Assembly (NCBI GenBank): GCA_910584715.1
Contig: CAJUAN010000026.1
Location: 1-36,283 of the forward strand
Reading direction: 5' to 3'
Length of the DNA stretch: 36,283 bases
Source: an uncultured Oscillospiraceae bacterium
GTDB lineage: Bacteria; Bacillota; Clostridia; Oscillospirales; Ruminococcaceae
A model generated the notes under the pieces. That model saw only the letters and a list, made by a program, of their open reading frames with translations, was not told the DNA's origin and searched no databases. Position numbers and translations under genes: made by a program. Shown in pieces: positions 15,370 to 23,926 of the stretch; position 1 is the first letter of the stretch; every line of letters starts with the position of its first letter.

Positions 15370-17520
15370 TTAGTTTTTAACACGAACGTTTCTCCTAAAC
15401 CTTGTACTTTCCTTGTATGGTCTTGCAATCATATAGACGATAAACGCCAGTACTGCAAATGCAAAAATAATTCCGACAGCGTTTACATTGCCAGTGAAAA
15501 GGAGTCCAAACTGATACATGATAAGAGATACCGCATATGCGAAGCAGCACTGATACGTAATTGCAAACGCCGTCCATTTGGCGTTGTTCATTTCACGCTT
15601 GATAGCTCCCATTGCCGCAAAGCAGGGGGCGCACAAAAGGTTGAATATCAGATATGAGAACGCTGAAAGCTGTGTAAATGCCGCCGCAACGTTTGTCCAG
15701 ATCTCGTCGCCGTTTTCCGCAAGCTCTCCGTCAAAGTGGAAAAGCATACCGAAAGTAGCAACAACATTTTCCTTAGCAACAAGTCCCATGACCGCCGCAA
15801 CGGAAGACTGCCAATTCCCCCATCCCAAAGGAACGAATATGGGCGCGATAACGCTGCCAAGACCCGCCAGAACAGAGTTGTCTATATCCTCCACCATACC
15901 GAAAGAACCGTTCTCAACGCCGAATCCTTGCAAGAACCAAATTACGACTGTTGAAAGGAGAATGACAGTTCCCGCCTTTTTAATGAACGACCAGCCGCGC
16001 TCCCACATTGAGCGGAGTACGTTGACCACTGTAGGCATATGATAAGCGGGAAGCTCCATTACAAATGGCGCAGGTTCGCCAGCAAAAGGCGCGGTCTTTT
16101 TCAACATAATTCCCGAAACAATTATCGCCGCAGCGCCGATAAAGTACGCGGCCGCTCCTACCCAACCCGCGTTTCCGAAAAACGCGCCGGCTATAAGTCC
16201 GATAATGGGCAGCTTTGCGCTGCAAGGTACAAATGTGGTGGTTATGATAGTCATTCGTCTGTCCCGTTCGTTTTCAATGGTGCGGCTCGCCATTATGCCC
16301 GGTACGCCGCAGCCCGTACCGATAAGCATTGGTATAAAGGATTTGCCGGAAAGACCGAATTTGCGGAAGATCCTGTCCATAACAAAGGCGATACGCGCCA
16401 TGTAACCGCAGGATTCCAAAAATGCCAGAAAAATAAACAGCACCAGCATTTGAGGTACAAAGCCAAGCACCGCGCCCACGCCGCCGATAATGCCGTCAAC
16501 TATCAGGCTTTGCAGCCAGGCCGCACAGCCTATATTTTCAAGGAACGAGTTCGCGGCGTTCGGTACCCATTCGCCGAAAAGAACGTCATTCGTCCAGTCG
16601 GTCGCCCAGCCGCCCACGGTGGTTATGGAAACGTAGTACACGATAAACATTACCGCCGCGAAAATCGGCAGTGCAAGAATACGATTCGTAACAATTTTAT
16701 CAATTTTATCGCTGACCGTCATGCCGCGTTTTTTCTTTTTCAGACAATTTTTTATCACGTCTGCTATGTAAATATATCGTTCGTTTGTGATAATGCTCTC
16801 GCTGTCGTCGTCCATTTCCTTTTCAGCAGCGGCGATGTCCTCCTCGATATGAGCCTTTTTCTCCGCGGAAATGTTCAGCATTTCCAGAACCTTTTCGTCC
16901 CTCTCGAAAATTTTTATCGCGTACCAACGCTGCTGCTCCTCGGGAATATTATGCAGTACAGCTTCTTCAATGTGAGCAATTGCGTGTTCGACGCAGCCGC
17001 AGAATTCGTGCTTGGGTACGGTCTTTTCCCCCGATCCGGCAGCCTCTATTGCCGCTGTTGAAGCCTCATTTATGCCCGTACCCTTTAACGCTGAGATTTC
17101 AACGACTTTACAGCCAAGCTCTGCGGAAAGCTGTTCGGTATTGATGTTGTCTCCGTTTTTGCGGACAACGTCCATCATATTTACCGCACACACAACGGGT
17201 ATTCCAAGCTCCACAAGCTGAGTGGTAAGGTACAGGTTACGCTCCAGATTTGTTCCGTCAATAATATTCAGAATTACATCGGGACGCTCTCCAATGAGAT
17301 AATTCCTTGCAACGACTTCCTCTAAGGTGTACGGCGAAAGGGAGTAAATTCCCGGCAGGTCGGTAATGGTAACGTCCTTGTGGCCCTTAAGACGTCCCTC
17401 CTTTTTCCCAACAGTAACCCCGGGCCAGTTCCCAACAAACTGCTTGGAACCCGTCAATGCGTTAAAAAGTGTAGTCTTGCCTGCATTTGGATTTCCCGCA
17501 AGCGCAATTTTTATTTCCAT
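15370..17520 (-). CDS. feoB: Ferrous iron transporter B
   Basis: 716 residues. N-terminal G-protein domain with GNPNAGKT (9-16), LTDLPGIYSLSPY and CAVNMMD, then the helical guanine-dissociation-inhibitor region and a membrane domain with two Gate segments (FIPMLIGTGCGVPGIMASRT, then the paired region near PLGWGNWQSSVAAVMG). It moves Fe(II) across the inner membrane. ATG at 17520 follows AAAGGAAT; a longer frame start at 17571 has no site. A 103-bp gap carrying DtxR-like boxes separates it from feoA, so it may have extra control of its own. Confidence 0.97.
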   Translation of the reverse strand: MEIKIALAGNPNAGKTTLFNALTGSKQFVGNWPGVTVGKKEGRLKGHKDVTITDLPGIYSLSPYTLEEVVARNYLIGERPDVILNIIDGTNLERNLYLTTQLVELGIPVVCAVNMMDVVRKNGDNINTEQLSAELGCKVVEISALKGTGINEASTAAIEAAGSGEKTVPKHEFCGCVEHAIAHIEEAVLHNIPEEQQRWYAIKIFERDEKVLEMLNISAEKKAHIEEDIAAAEKEMDDDSESIITNERYIYIADVIKNCLKKKKRGMTVSDKIDKIVTNRILALPIFAAVMFIVYYVSITTVGGWATDWTNDVLFGEWVPNAANSFLENIGCAAWLQSLIVDGIIGGVGAVLGFVPQMLVLFIFLAFLESCGYMARIAFVMDRIFRKFGLSGKSFIPMLIGTGCGVPGIMASRTIENERDRRMTIITTTFVPCSAKLPIIGLIAGAFFGNAGWVGAAAYFIGAAAIIVSGIMLKKTAPFAGEPAPFVMELPAYHMPTVVNVLRSMWERGWSFIKKAGTVILLSTVVIWFLQGFGVENGSFGMVEDIDNSVLAGLGSVIAPIFVPLGWGNWQSSVAAVMGLVAKENVVATFGMLFHFDGELAENGDEIWTNVAAAFTQLSAFSYLIFNLLCAPCFAAMGAIKREMNNAKWTAFAITYQCCFAYAVSLIMYQFGLLFTGNVNAVGIIFAFAVLAFIVYMIARPYKESTRFRRNVRVKN

Positions 17521-17574
17521 AGCTATATTCCTTTCATAATTTATTTTGGTGACAATACTTGCTTCTCTCATAAG

Positions 17575-17608
17575 TTAGTTATAACTAATCATGGTAGCTT
17601 GCGCTAAC
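17575..17608 (-). promoter_or_regulatory. DtxR-like palindromes between feoA and feoB
   Basis: TTAGTTATAACTAA (17575-17588) is a perfect palindrome. TAGCTTGCGCTA (within 17594-17608) is an imperfect relative of the boxes upstream of the first feoA. Both resemble TTAG-N-CTAA sites of DtxR/IdeR/MntR regulators. A TATTAT hexamer adjoins them on the minus strand, so an internal iron-controlled promoter is possible. Confidence 0.5.
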
Positions 17609-17623
17609 TATAATACAAAAAAT

Positions 17624-17845
17624 TTAACCGACTTCTATTATTTCAGCGTCGGATTTTCGCAGGGAAAGCTCATATCCACGGACGGTTATCTCAATAGGAT
17701 CGCCCAGCGGCGCGGCATTGCGGACATAAATATCAGTACCCTTGGTAATACCCATATCCATAATCCTGCGCTTTACCGCACCCTTTCCCCAAAGCCTTTT
17801 CACCGTCACAGTCTGACCTATAGCCGCGTTTTTCAATGTATACAT
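17624..17845 (-). CDS. feoA: FeoA domain protein, second in operon
   Basis: 73 residues, one SH3-like FeoA domain: MYTLKNAAIGQTVTVKRLWG, then RRIMDMGITKGTDIYVRNAAPLGDP and ITVRGYELSLRKSDAEII. FeoA is a small cytoplasmic protein that supports FeoB GTPase or complex formation. GAGGAG lies ahead of the ATG. It starts 23 bp after the other feoA, so the two are co-translated. It carries the canonical LGDPIEI-type stretch and is the more typical of the pair. Confidence 0.93.
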   Translation of the reverse strand: MYTLKNAAIGQTVTVKRLWGKGAVKRRIMDMGITKGTDIYVRNAAPLGDPIEITVRGYELSLRKSDAEIIEVG

Positions 17846-17868
17846 ATTATCAACTCCTCAAAAATTAA

Positions 17869-18081
17869 TCAGACATAGATTTTCTGCGCCATTTCCTTGG
17901 AAACGGCTACTCTCGAATCCTTGACGTTCACAATAACGTTTCCGCTTATTTTGCTGATGACGGTTACAGCACTTCCCGCCACAAAACCGAGGTTTTCAAG
18001 AAATTTTCTTATGTCGGGATTTCCTCCAACTTTCCTGATTATGTTTTTTTCGCCAGTGTTTGCAAGCGTTATCGGTATCAT
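17869..18081 (-). CDS. FeoA domain protein, first in operon
   Basis: 70 residues from ATG at 18081, nine bases after GGGAGGG; a GTG six bases earlier is too close to that site. The fold is FeoA-like (MIPITLANTGEKNIIRKVGG, FLENLGFVAGSAVTVISKIS, NVIVNVKDSRVAVSKEMAQK) but lacks the LGDP turn of the second copy. Such diverged FeoA partners are common in Clostridia Feo operons and may form a heteromeric pair. It is first gene behind the iron-box promoter. Confidence 0.9.
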   Translation of the reverse strand: MIPITLANTGEKNIIRKVGGNPDIRKFLENLGFVAGSAVTVISKISGNVIVNVKDSRVAVSKEMAQKIYV

Positions 18082-18100
18082 AAACACATCCCTCCCAAAG

Positions 18101-18114
18101 TTAGCTTATGCTAA
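18101..18114 (-). promoter_or_regulatory. DtxR-like box, proximal
   Basis: TTAGCTTATGCTAA, a palindrome with a 4-bp centre, between the feo promoter and the first feoA ribosome site. Placed to block transcript elongation or initiation. Confidence 0.55.
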
Positions 18115-18132
18115 TATATTGGCAATTATTTC

Positions 18133-18150
18133 GGTTAGCATACACTAACC
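18133..18150 (-). promoter_or_regulatory. DtxR/IdeR-like operator at feo start site
   Basis: GGTTAGCATACACTAACC: perfect 6-bp arms, 6-bp centre. It begins eight bases downstream of the -10 hexamer, over the expected transcription start, the usual place for an iron-dependent repressor. Confidence 0.65.
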
Positions 18151-18157
18151 ATTTACT

Positions 18158-18186
18158 ATAATACTCAAAATTACCATAAATGTCAA
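18158..18186 (-). promoter_or_regulatory. feo operon promoter
   Basis: TTGACA (18181-18186), 17-bp spacer, TATTAT (18158-18163) on the minus strand, directly followed by the DtxR-like operator. Confidence 0.8.
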
Positions 18187-18235
18187 TAGTTTTCTGATGT
18201 GTTTTTTTATTTTTGTAAAAATTGTACAAGCGTCA

Positions 18236-18253
18236 AGTTAGCTACAGGTAACC
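18236..18253. promoter_or_regulatory. Weak DtxR-like box in the divergent region
   Basis: AGTTAGCTACAGGTAACC keeps both half-sites (GTTAGC and TAACC) of the strong box at 18133 with an altered centre. It lies about 40 bp before the possible promoter of the large secreted protein. Confidence 0.3.
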
Positions 18254-18293
18254 TCACAGCAAATATGCACAATATTTTTCAGTTTCATTTTGA

Positions 18294-18321
18294 TTGACAA
18301 TAATAAATAGAATATTATGTT
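18294..18321 (+). promoter_or_regulatory. Possible promoter of the secreted mosaic gene
   Basis: TTGACA (18294-18299), 16-bp spacer, TATGTT (18316-18321). The start would lie about 210 bp before the gene, leaving a long leader. Confidence 0.45.
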
Positions 18322-18357
18322 ATACTCATCAAGAAGGATTTGTAAATATCTGCCATT

Positions 18358-18395
18358 AAACCGTTATTTAAGTGAAAAAACCGTTATATAAGTGA
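18358..18395 (+). repeat. 18-bp direct repeat, 20-bp period
   Basis: AAACCGTTATTTAAGTGA and AAACCGTTATATAAGTGA (one mismatch) spaced by exactly 20 bp, two helical turns, in the leader region of the secreted protein gene. It looks like a tandem operator. Confidence 0.55.
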
Positions 18396-18533
18396 TTTTT
18401 GTTGAAATCATGCAGGATTTATGGTAAGCTTTGCTGTAAAAGTCTGACTAAAATTGGGCTTTTGAGAAAATACCAATTTATCCATTATAAATTTTTTGTT
18501 AACCAAACAACCTAAATTATAAGGAGAATCACA

Positions 18534-21500
18534 ATGATAAAAAGATTTGTATCATTTTTTACGGCGTTAAGCATGACTTTTATGCTGTTCACAAGTATGC
18601 CGATAGGCGTTTCGGCTGCGGAAATCGTTGCAAACGGCACCTGCGGCGCGGCGGGCAATGAAACGGGTGTCACATGGACGCTTGACAGCGACGGCGTGCT
18701 GACTATCAGCGGTACGGGAGAAATGGCTCCCTATTCTGATTCCAGTTACTTTGGTATGATTATTTCTCCATGGCGTACCAATTATGAAAAAGATGTAAAG
18801 AGCATTGTGATAGAAAGCGGTATTACATGTATTAATAGTCATGCATTTTATGACTGTTCAAATATTACATCTGTAAGCATTCCCAATACCGTTACATATA
18901 TTGGTTCCAGCGCCTTTAACAGTTGTGAAAGTCTTACGTCAATAGCTATTCCAAGCAGTGTTGAAACAATTAATTGGCACGCGTTTATGGGCTGCACACA
19001 TCTTGAAAATATAACTATAGAAGGAACAGGTCTGCAAACTATAGGTGAGAGTGTATTTCAAGAGACAATTTTTTCGTCAATAAATATTCCTGAAAGTGTT
19101 ACAGAAATAGAACCCGGCGCATTTGCGGCGACAAAGCTTACCACGCTAAAACTGCCAAGCAATATTACTTCTATCGCAGATAGTATGTTTTTTGCGTGTG
19201 AAAATCTTGAGTCGTTGATAATACCGGACAAAGTTGAGTCTATTGGTATAGGTGCATTTGCCGACTGCCCTAACCTCGAATACGTGCTTTATCCCGCCGG
19301 CGCATCGTTGGGAGAATATGCGTTTGCCAACTTTAATGAATATGATGAATACGATAATCCGATAGACGGACCGACAACCCAGCTTAAATACGAACCCGAC
19401 GGCAATAAGCGCAGGATCACCGAAATCATTCTCGGCAGCGGCAAAACAGGCGTTACCGTTACGGACGGAATGAACGTAAACTTTGTCGCAGAAAGCGAAA
19501 GAAGCAAGGTATCGCAGAGCGGACACACCCACGCTGCCGCTGACGGCGTTTGTCAGATATGCAATGCCGCCGTCTCAAATCACACGCATAAAGTGTGCGC
19601 CGATTCAAACCACGCGGACTGTACTCATTCCGATGTCAAATACGAACCGTTCCCTTCGGGTAATAACAGCCTTAACATAATAACATCAGACAAAAATTAT
19701 TATCTGACAGAAGACTTGACCGATGATACGCTGCTGTACGATATTTTTATTGAAGGCGCTGCTGTTAATTTTTGCCTTAACGGACACACAATTATCACCG
19801 AAAAAAAAGGTTTTACGGTTTCAGATAACGGCGTATTGAATATTTGCGACTGTAAAACCGGCGGCTGTATGACAAACACTTTATACACAGAGGGCGTTGC
19901 GGGCACGGGCGAAAACGGTACGCTCAACATATACGGCGGTAAATTCTGCGGTGAAAAAGGCAGCGGAATTTTCACAGGCGATAACAGCGTTACCAACATT
20001 TACGGCGGTGAAATATCCTCGGCGGAGGCAGATTGTATCTGGTTAAGAACCGGAAGTACGCTTTCAATCTATGGCGGTACAATTGAGAGCACAACCGATA
20101 AAAAAGACTGTATATACACTTTCGGAAACACAACAATAAACATAAACGGAGGAACGGTAATTGGAAAGTGTTACGGTATTAACCTTGACGATAGCAGCAA
20201 TACTGTAAATATCAAAGACGGTACTGTCATCGGTAAAGACAATGCTGCCGTTTATGCTGAAGCCGGAGATACTATTAATATAAGCGGCGGCAAGGTTTTA
20301 AGTGAAAAATCGAGCGGTTATAGTATTTCAAATTACGGTACGATGAATATTTCCGGCGGTACATTTGGGGGGAATACTTCTAATTACATAACAAATTACG
20401 GAAGTTTAAGTTTGCGGGGAAATCCAACACTTATAAATACCGGAATTTGGCTTTGCAACGATAATAACATTACAATAAGCGGAGCTTTGACAAATACCGA
20501 AGCATATCCTATATATGTAACAGGCGATTTGCCGAGAACGCTTACAAGCGGCTATGATACGCATATGACGGATAAAAATGTTTCCAAATATTTTAAAAGC
20601 CCATACAGTTATATAAAGGTTGCTTACAGAAATGGCGAAGCGGTAAAGGTCTATTACTATAAAATAACCTATGACGCAAACGGAGGAAGCTGTCTGCTTC
20701 AATCCTCGGAAGCAAACGGCTCGGACAAGCTGACGAGCCTTGCCACTCCCACAAGAGAGGGCTTTAACTTTGACGGTTGGTTCACTAAAGCTGTCGGCGG
20801 CGAGCAGATCACTACCGACACGGTGTTTACAAACGATACTACAATTTATGCTCATTGGACGTGCGACCACATTTGGGGAGATACTTACGAAAATGACGAC
20901 GATCAACACTGGCAGATATGTACAAAATGCAGCGCGGAAAGCGAAAAGTCCGACCATGAGTGGGACGAGGGCGAAATCACAACACAGCCCACCGAAATCG
21001 AAGAGGGCGAAATGACCTATAAGTGTACGGTATGCTCCGCTGCTAAAACCGAAAGCATTGATAAATTACATACGCATACGTTTTCCGATACTTGGTCAAG
21101 CGACGACACATACCACTGGCACGAGGCGACCTGCGGACACACCGACGTGGTTGACGGCAAGGAGGAACACATTTTTATTGACGGAAAATGCAAGGTCTGT
21201 CAAAGACCCGACCCGAACTATGAAACACCTACGGACACCTCTGTTTCGGAAACCGAGCCGCCAGAGACCGATCCGAGTGACACGGAATCTTCGGACACGC
21301 AGCCTCCCGAGACCGATCCGAGTAATACGGAATCTTCAGACACTCAGCCTCCCGAGACCGATCCGAGCGACACGGAATCTTCGGATACTCAGCCTCCCGT
21401 TACGAACCCCAGCGATACGGAACCCACGGTAACCGAGCCTCCCGTTACGGAACCGCCGGTTACAGAGCCTACGGCGACAAATCCCCCCTATATTCCGTAC

Positions 21501-22259
21501 TATCCTCCGAGCGGCTCCGCCGCGCCCACACCCACAGTACCCGTTTCAAAGGAACCGTTTTTGCAGGACGAAAACGGAAAAATAGGCTGGGCGGTCATTT
21601 CTGACGACATATGGGCTACTCCCGACGGCGAGGCGGTACTGGTAAATATGAACGGCACAACGGAGCTTCCGAAAAATATCGTTTCCGACATTGCCGACAG
21701 AGATATTGACCTCGTACTTATCATGAATAAAAACTTCACATGGACGATAAACGGAATGAGCGTTGACAGAGCAAAGACCGTCGACATGAGAGTAAGAAAG
21801 CTTTCCGTGATACCCAGAAGTACCGTTCAGGAATTCTTCGGTGATTCAAAGACGGTACAAATAGACCTGCGGCACAACGGCGACTTCGGATTTACCGCTG
21901 AGCTTACAATAGACCTTGGAGACAGATACAGCGGAAAATATGCAAATTCTTATTGCTACAAGTCAAGAAGCTTTGAATTCGGAGACAGTGCGGAAATAAC
22001 GGACGGTCAAACGAAGCTGCGTTTTACGCACGCTTCAAGCTGGCTGATAACAATTGATGATTTTCCTGTTCTGGAGGACGTTTCCTCGGCTTCAGCGGCG
22101 CACAGCGCAGAGACTCCGATAGATATGTCGAATTCAGCAAACGGCGGAGTAACTATTCCCGAATATGACAAAGGCAAGAATCTAAGATTTTCCAATAAAA
22201 AACGCAGATACCGTATTTTGAAAAAGCGCAGACTTGACGATATTGTATTTGTGTACTAA
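18534..22259 (+). CDS. Secreted BspA-type mosaic surface protein
   Basis: 1241 residues, AAGGAG ahead of ATG. Signal peptide 1-29 (hydrophobic core, VSA/A). Residues about 90-275 are BspA-type leucine-rich repeats (FYDCSNITSVSIPNTVTYIG). About 360-700 is a beta-helix-like region with NIYGGE, NINGGT and NISGGT turns. About 710-780 is an InlB B-repeat (ITYDANGG, GFNFDGWFT). Two His/Cys-rich modules follow (DQHWQICTKCSAES, then YHWHEATCGH and HIFIDGKCKVC), then a Thr/Pro/Glu/Ser linker, a C-terminal domain and a basic tail NKKRRYRILKKRR. No LPxTG or dockerin is evident. Likely an adhesin or matrix protein; ligand unknown. Confidence 0.85.
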   Translation: MIKRFVSFFTALSMTFMLFTSMPIGVSAAEIVANGTCGAAGNETGVTWTLDSDGVLTISGTGEMAPYSDSSYFGMIISPWRTNYEKDVKSIVIESGITCINSHAFYDCSNITSVSIPNTVTYIGSSAFNSCESLTSIAIPSSVETINWHAFMGCTHLENITIEGTGLQTIGESVFQETIFSSINIPESVTEIEPGAFAATKLTTLKLPSNITSIADSMFFACENLESLIIPDKVESIGIGAFADCPNLEYVLYPAGASLGEYAFANFNEYDEYDNPIDGPTTQLKYEPDGNKRRITEIILGSGKTGVTVTDGMNVNFVAESERSKVSQSGHTHAAADGVCQICNAAVSNHTHKVCADSNHADCTHSDVKYEPFPSGNNSLNIITSDKNYYLTEDLTDDTLLYDIFIEGAAVNFCLNGHTIITEKKGFTVSDNGVLNICDCKTGGCMTNTLYTEGVAGTGENGTLNIYGGKFCGEKGSGIFTGDNSVTNIYGGEISSAEADCIWLRTGSTLSIYGGTIESTTDKKDCIYTFGNTTININGGTVIGKCYGINLDDSSNTVNIKDGTVIGKDNAAVYAEAGDTINISGGKVLSEKSSGYSISNYGTMNISGGTFGGNTSNYITNYGSLSLRGNPTLINTGIWLCNDNNITISGALTNTEAYPIYVTGDLPRTLTSGYDTHMTDKNVSKYFKSPYSYIKVAYRNGEAVKVYYYKITYDANGGSCLLQSSEANGSDKLTSLATPTREGFNFDGWFTKAVGGEQITTDTVFTNDTTIYAHWTCDHIWGDTYENDDDQHWQICTKCSAESEKSDHEWDEGEITTQPTEIEEGEMTYKCTVCSAAKTESIDKLHTHTFSDTWSSDDTYHWHEATCGHTDVVDGKEEHIFIDGKCKVCQRPDPNYETPTDTSVSETEPPETDPSDTESSDTQPPETDPSNTESSDTQPPETDPSDTESSDTQPPVTNPSDTEPTVTEPPVTEPPVTEPTATNPPYIPYYPPSGSAAPTPTVPVSKEPFLQDENGKIGWAVISDDIWATPDGEAVLVNMNGTTELPKNIVSDIADRDIDLVLIMNKNFTWTINGMSVDRAKTVDMRVRKLSVIPRSTVQEFFGDSKTVQIDLRHNGDFGFTAELTIDLGDRYSGKYANSYCYKSRSFEFGDSAEITDGQTKLRFTHASSWLITIDDFPVLEDVSSASAAHSAETPIDMSNSANGGVTIPEYDKGKNLRFSNKKRRYRILKKRRLDDIVFVY
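21264..21398 (+). repeat. 45-bp tandem repeat, three copies
   Basis: Three copies of a 45-bp unit coding for ETDPSDTESSDTQPP, with a degenerate fourth behind. It forms the stalk-like linker of the secreted protein and can vary in copy number. Confidence 0.85.
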
Positions 22260-22274
22260 CTGACATATCAACCT

Positions 22275-22319
22275 AAAAACCGCCGGCTGTTTTTACTTTA
22301 GCAAACAGCCGGCGGTTTT
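22275..22319 (+). terminator. Terminator of the secreted mosaic gene
   Basis: Perfect 17-bp arms AAAACCGCCGGCTGTTT / AAACAGCCGGCGGTTTT with an 11-nt loop, 15 bp after the stop. Confidence 0.9.
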
Positions 22320-22322
22320 ATG

Positions 22323-22595
22323 TCATTTATGCACATATCCAGGTTTTACAGCAGTAATTAGGATATTATTAACGTCCCAAAACTGCGCCGCTTGTTCTGC
22401 TGGAGATACTTTTTCAAGTCCCCCTGCTGCATTTTCCAACAAAACATTTAAAAGTCACTGAGAAACTTTATATGCACTTTCCGTCGCCTTTAATTCCGCA
22501 AGCTTAACGCTTCTGCGTGAAAGCAGCGTATTTAAATTGTTGCATGAGCCCACATATAAATCTCTGATTCTGACAAATATTTTTCTGAGCTTAAT
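22323..22595 (-). pseudogene. Gene remnant with in-frame stop
   Basis: A minus-strand frame of 90 codons reads KIFVRIRDLYVGSCNNLNTL, then VKLAELKATESAYKVSQ, a TGA at 22455-22457, and LLNVLLENAAGGLEKVSPAE to ITAVKPGYVHK and a natural-looking stop. Protein-like on both sides of the stop, with no start or ribosome site. Family not recognised. It belongs to a 0.9-kb stretch of debris. Confidence 0.4.
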
Positions 22596-22709
22596 TTATA
22601 TATTTTAAACTTATTTTCATAATAATTTTTTCATCGGAAATATATTTATATGTAAGGTAAAAAAATCTTCATTATGGCTGAACAAAAATTTATACCGCCT
22701 TTTATTGTA

Positions 22710-22863
22710 CTACTTATCCATTTGCATTTCCAGTTCATCAATAATACTTGCTCCGCTGCAATTCAAAACTGTTTATTTTAAGGCATTCAATTTGATAGCG
22801 GCATTGATTTATTTCCTCATTTGAAATATCAGTTGAATTTAATTTCGTTTTTGCCTGTTCAAT
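22710..22863 (-). pseudogene. Coiled-coil gene remnant, frameshifted
   Basis: Minus-strand sequence IEQAKTKLNSTDISNEEINQ continues to INSFELQRS, then a frameshift, then SIIDELEMQMDK and TAG. It looks like the C-terminal coiled coil of a lost protein. It abuts the IS5-type remnant. The 110 bp between it and the previous remnant show nothing. Confidence 0.35.
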
Positions 22864-22864
22864 G

Positions 22865-23219
22865 CTTTTATCATTGGATTCGATTTGACGTTCTGTTTAA
22901 TCAAGATATTTTTTGGATCATCATTAGCTTTTGGCCATATATTATAATGATAACATAAATTCTGCCAGTTTGGGTAATTATGCGAAATATCTTTCCAACT
23001 AAAGCCTTCTTTCGGTATATACAATATGGCACAGAATATGTCATATAGTTCATACTTTCTCGGATACGTTTTTCTTTTTTGCTTCCTCAAGTTATTCTCT
23101 GAATATTTTAAGTCCTTTTTTGGTTATATCACGTGGATATTTTTAATTTTTTCTAACCGCCTGTTTTCTACATATTTTACCTCTTTTTATTGATAATGTA
23201 AAGACACTAAAACAGGCTC
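22865..23219 (-). mobile_element. IS5-family remnant with transposase fragment
   Basis: A terminal-repeat-like GAGCCTGTTTTAGTGTCTT (23201-23219, minus strand) precedes AAAGAGG and an ATG at 23173 that is followed by a stop. Downstream, in two frames with a further stop, comes DITKKGLKIFRE, then KTYPRKYELYDIFCAILYI and PNWQNLCYHYNIWPKA. This is the N-terminal DUF4096 region of IS5-type transposases. The catalytic part is absent. Confidence 0.65.
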
Positions 23220-23311
23220 TAAAATCAAACTGTTTTATAGTATTGTATTAACATAATCTATAAATATCTTGTTATTTATTAATTTGACGTTTCAAGCTTA
23301 CAAAATCTTAA

Positions 23312-23866
23312 TCAAACTTCTTTAAATTGACTTTGAATTATGTTCGAACAAACACTTACAATCCACTTCCCACTGATAATTTTTTGGGTAAAAATCTTTT
23401 CAGGTAAATCCTTACAGAACGGCTCTCCATCTTTAAAGACAAACTCGTATTCTTTCAGACCTGAAAATATTCCGGTTCCCATAGCTTTTCCGAGAGCCTC
23501 TTTTAACGTCCATATTCGAAAAAAACTTTCGTCTGGAGCATTATTTTTCAAAACGAAATCAATTTCTGAATCAGAAAAAACTTTCTTTGCCGCATTTTTG
23601 CTGTAAGGGCGTATTAATTCGCAGTCTGTACCAATCTCCGAATCTGATATACCGCATACGGCAAGTCCGCGACAATGGCTCAGGTTAAAGAAAATATCCG
23701 GATGATCCTCAAGATATGGTTTGCCATGTTTACCGGTTTTTATTGAATATCTTTCGATACCGTACAGTCTTTTTAAAGCAGTGTTAAGAAGCATATGTGC
23801 CGCTTCATGCTGAAATACGTGCTCTGGAACAGATATATTTTTATCAAGCATTTTATAAAAAATCAT
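23312..23866 (-). CDS. 4'-phosphopantetheinyl transferase (Sfp-like)
   Basis: 184 residues, AGGAG ahead of the ATG. Transfers the phosphopantetheine arm of CoA to carrier proteins. Motifs in order: GKPY (48-51), FNLSHC (60-65), GTDCE (79-83, metal-binding Asp and Glu kept, usual form GIDIE) and WTLKEALGKA (119-128). Two-lobe Sfp type but shorter than Sfp itself. No NRPS, PKS or carrier-protein gene is in the window, so the substrate is unknown; it may be the general ACP activator if AcpS is missing. It follows the AT-hook gene by 60 bp, separated by a terminator. Confidence 0.9.
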   Translation of the reverse strand: MIFYKMLDKNISVPEHVFQHEAAHMLLNTALKRLYGIERYSIKTGKHGKPYLEDHPDIFFNLSHCRGLAVCGISDSEIGTDCELIRPYSKNAAKKVFSDSEIDFVLKNNAPDESFFRIWTLKEALGKAMGTGIFSGLKEYEFVFKDGEPFCKDLPEKIFTQKIISGKWIVSVCSNIIQSQFKEV

Positions 23867-23875
23867 AAAAACTCC

Positions 23876-23915
23876 TAAAAAATCCGCACAGAGTTTTATA
23901 ATTCCATGCGGATTT
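23876..23915 (-). terminator. Terminator after the AT-hook gene
   Basis: AAATCCGCA and TGCGGATTT arms (9 bp, 18-nt loop), followed on the minus strand by TTTT. The T run overlaps the ribosome site of the transferase gene, so some read-through is likely. Confidence 0.65.
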
Positions 23916-23926
23916 CTTATTAAATA

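Noticed and set aside
16039..17061. 340-codon plus-strand frame opposite feoB
   Set aside because: Shadow frame; FeoB is complete on the minus strand.
21058..21432. Second frame in the repeat region of the secreted protein
   Set aside because: Arg/Thr-rich translation arising from the 45-bp repeats in another frame, with no start signal.
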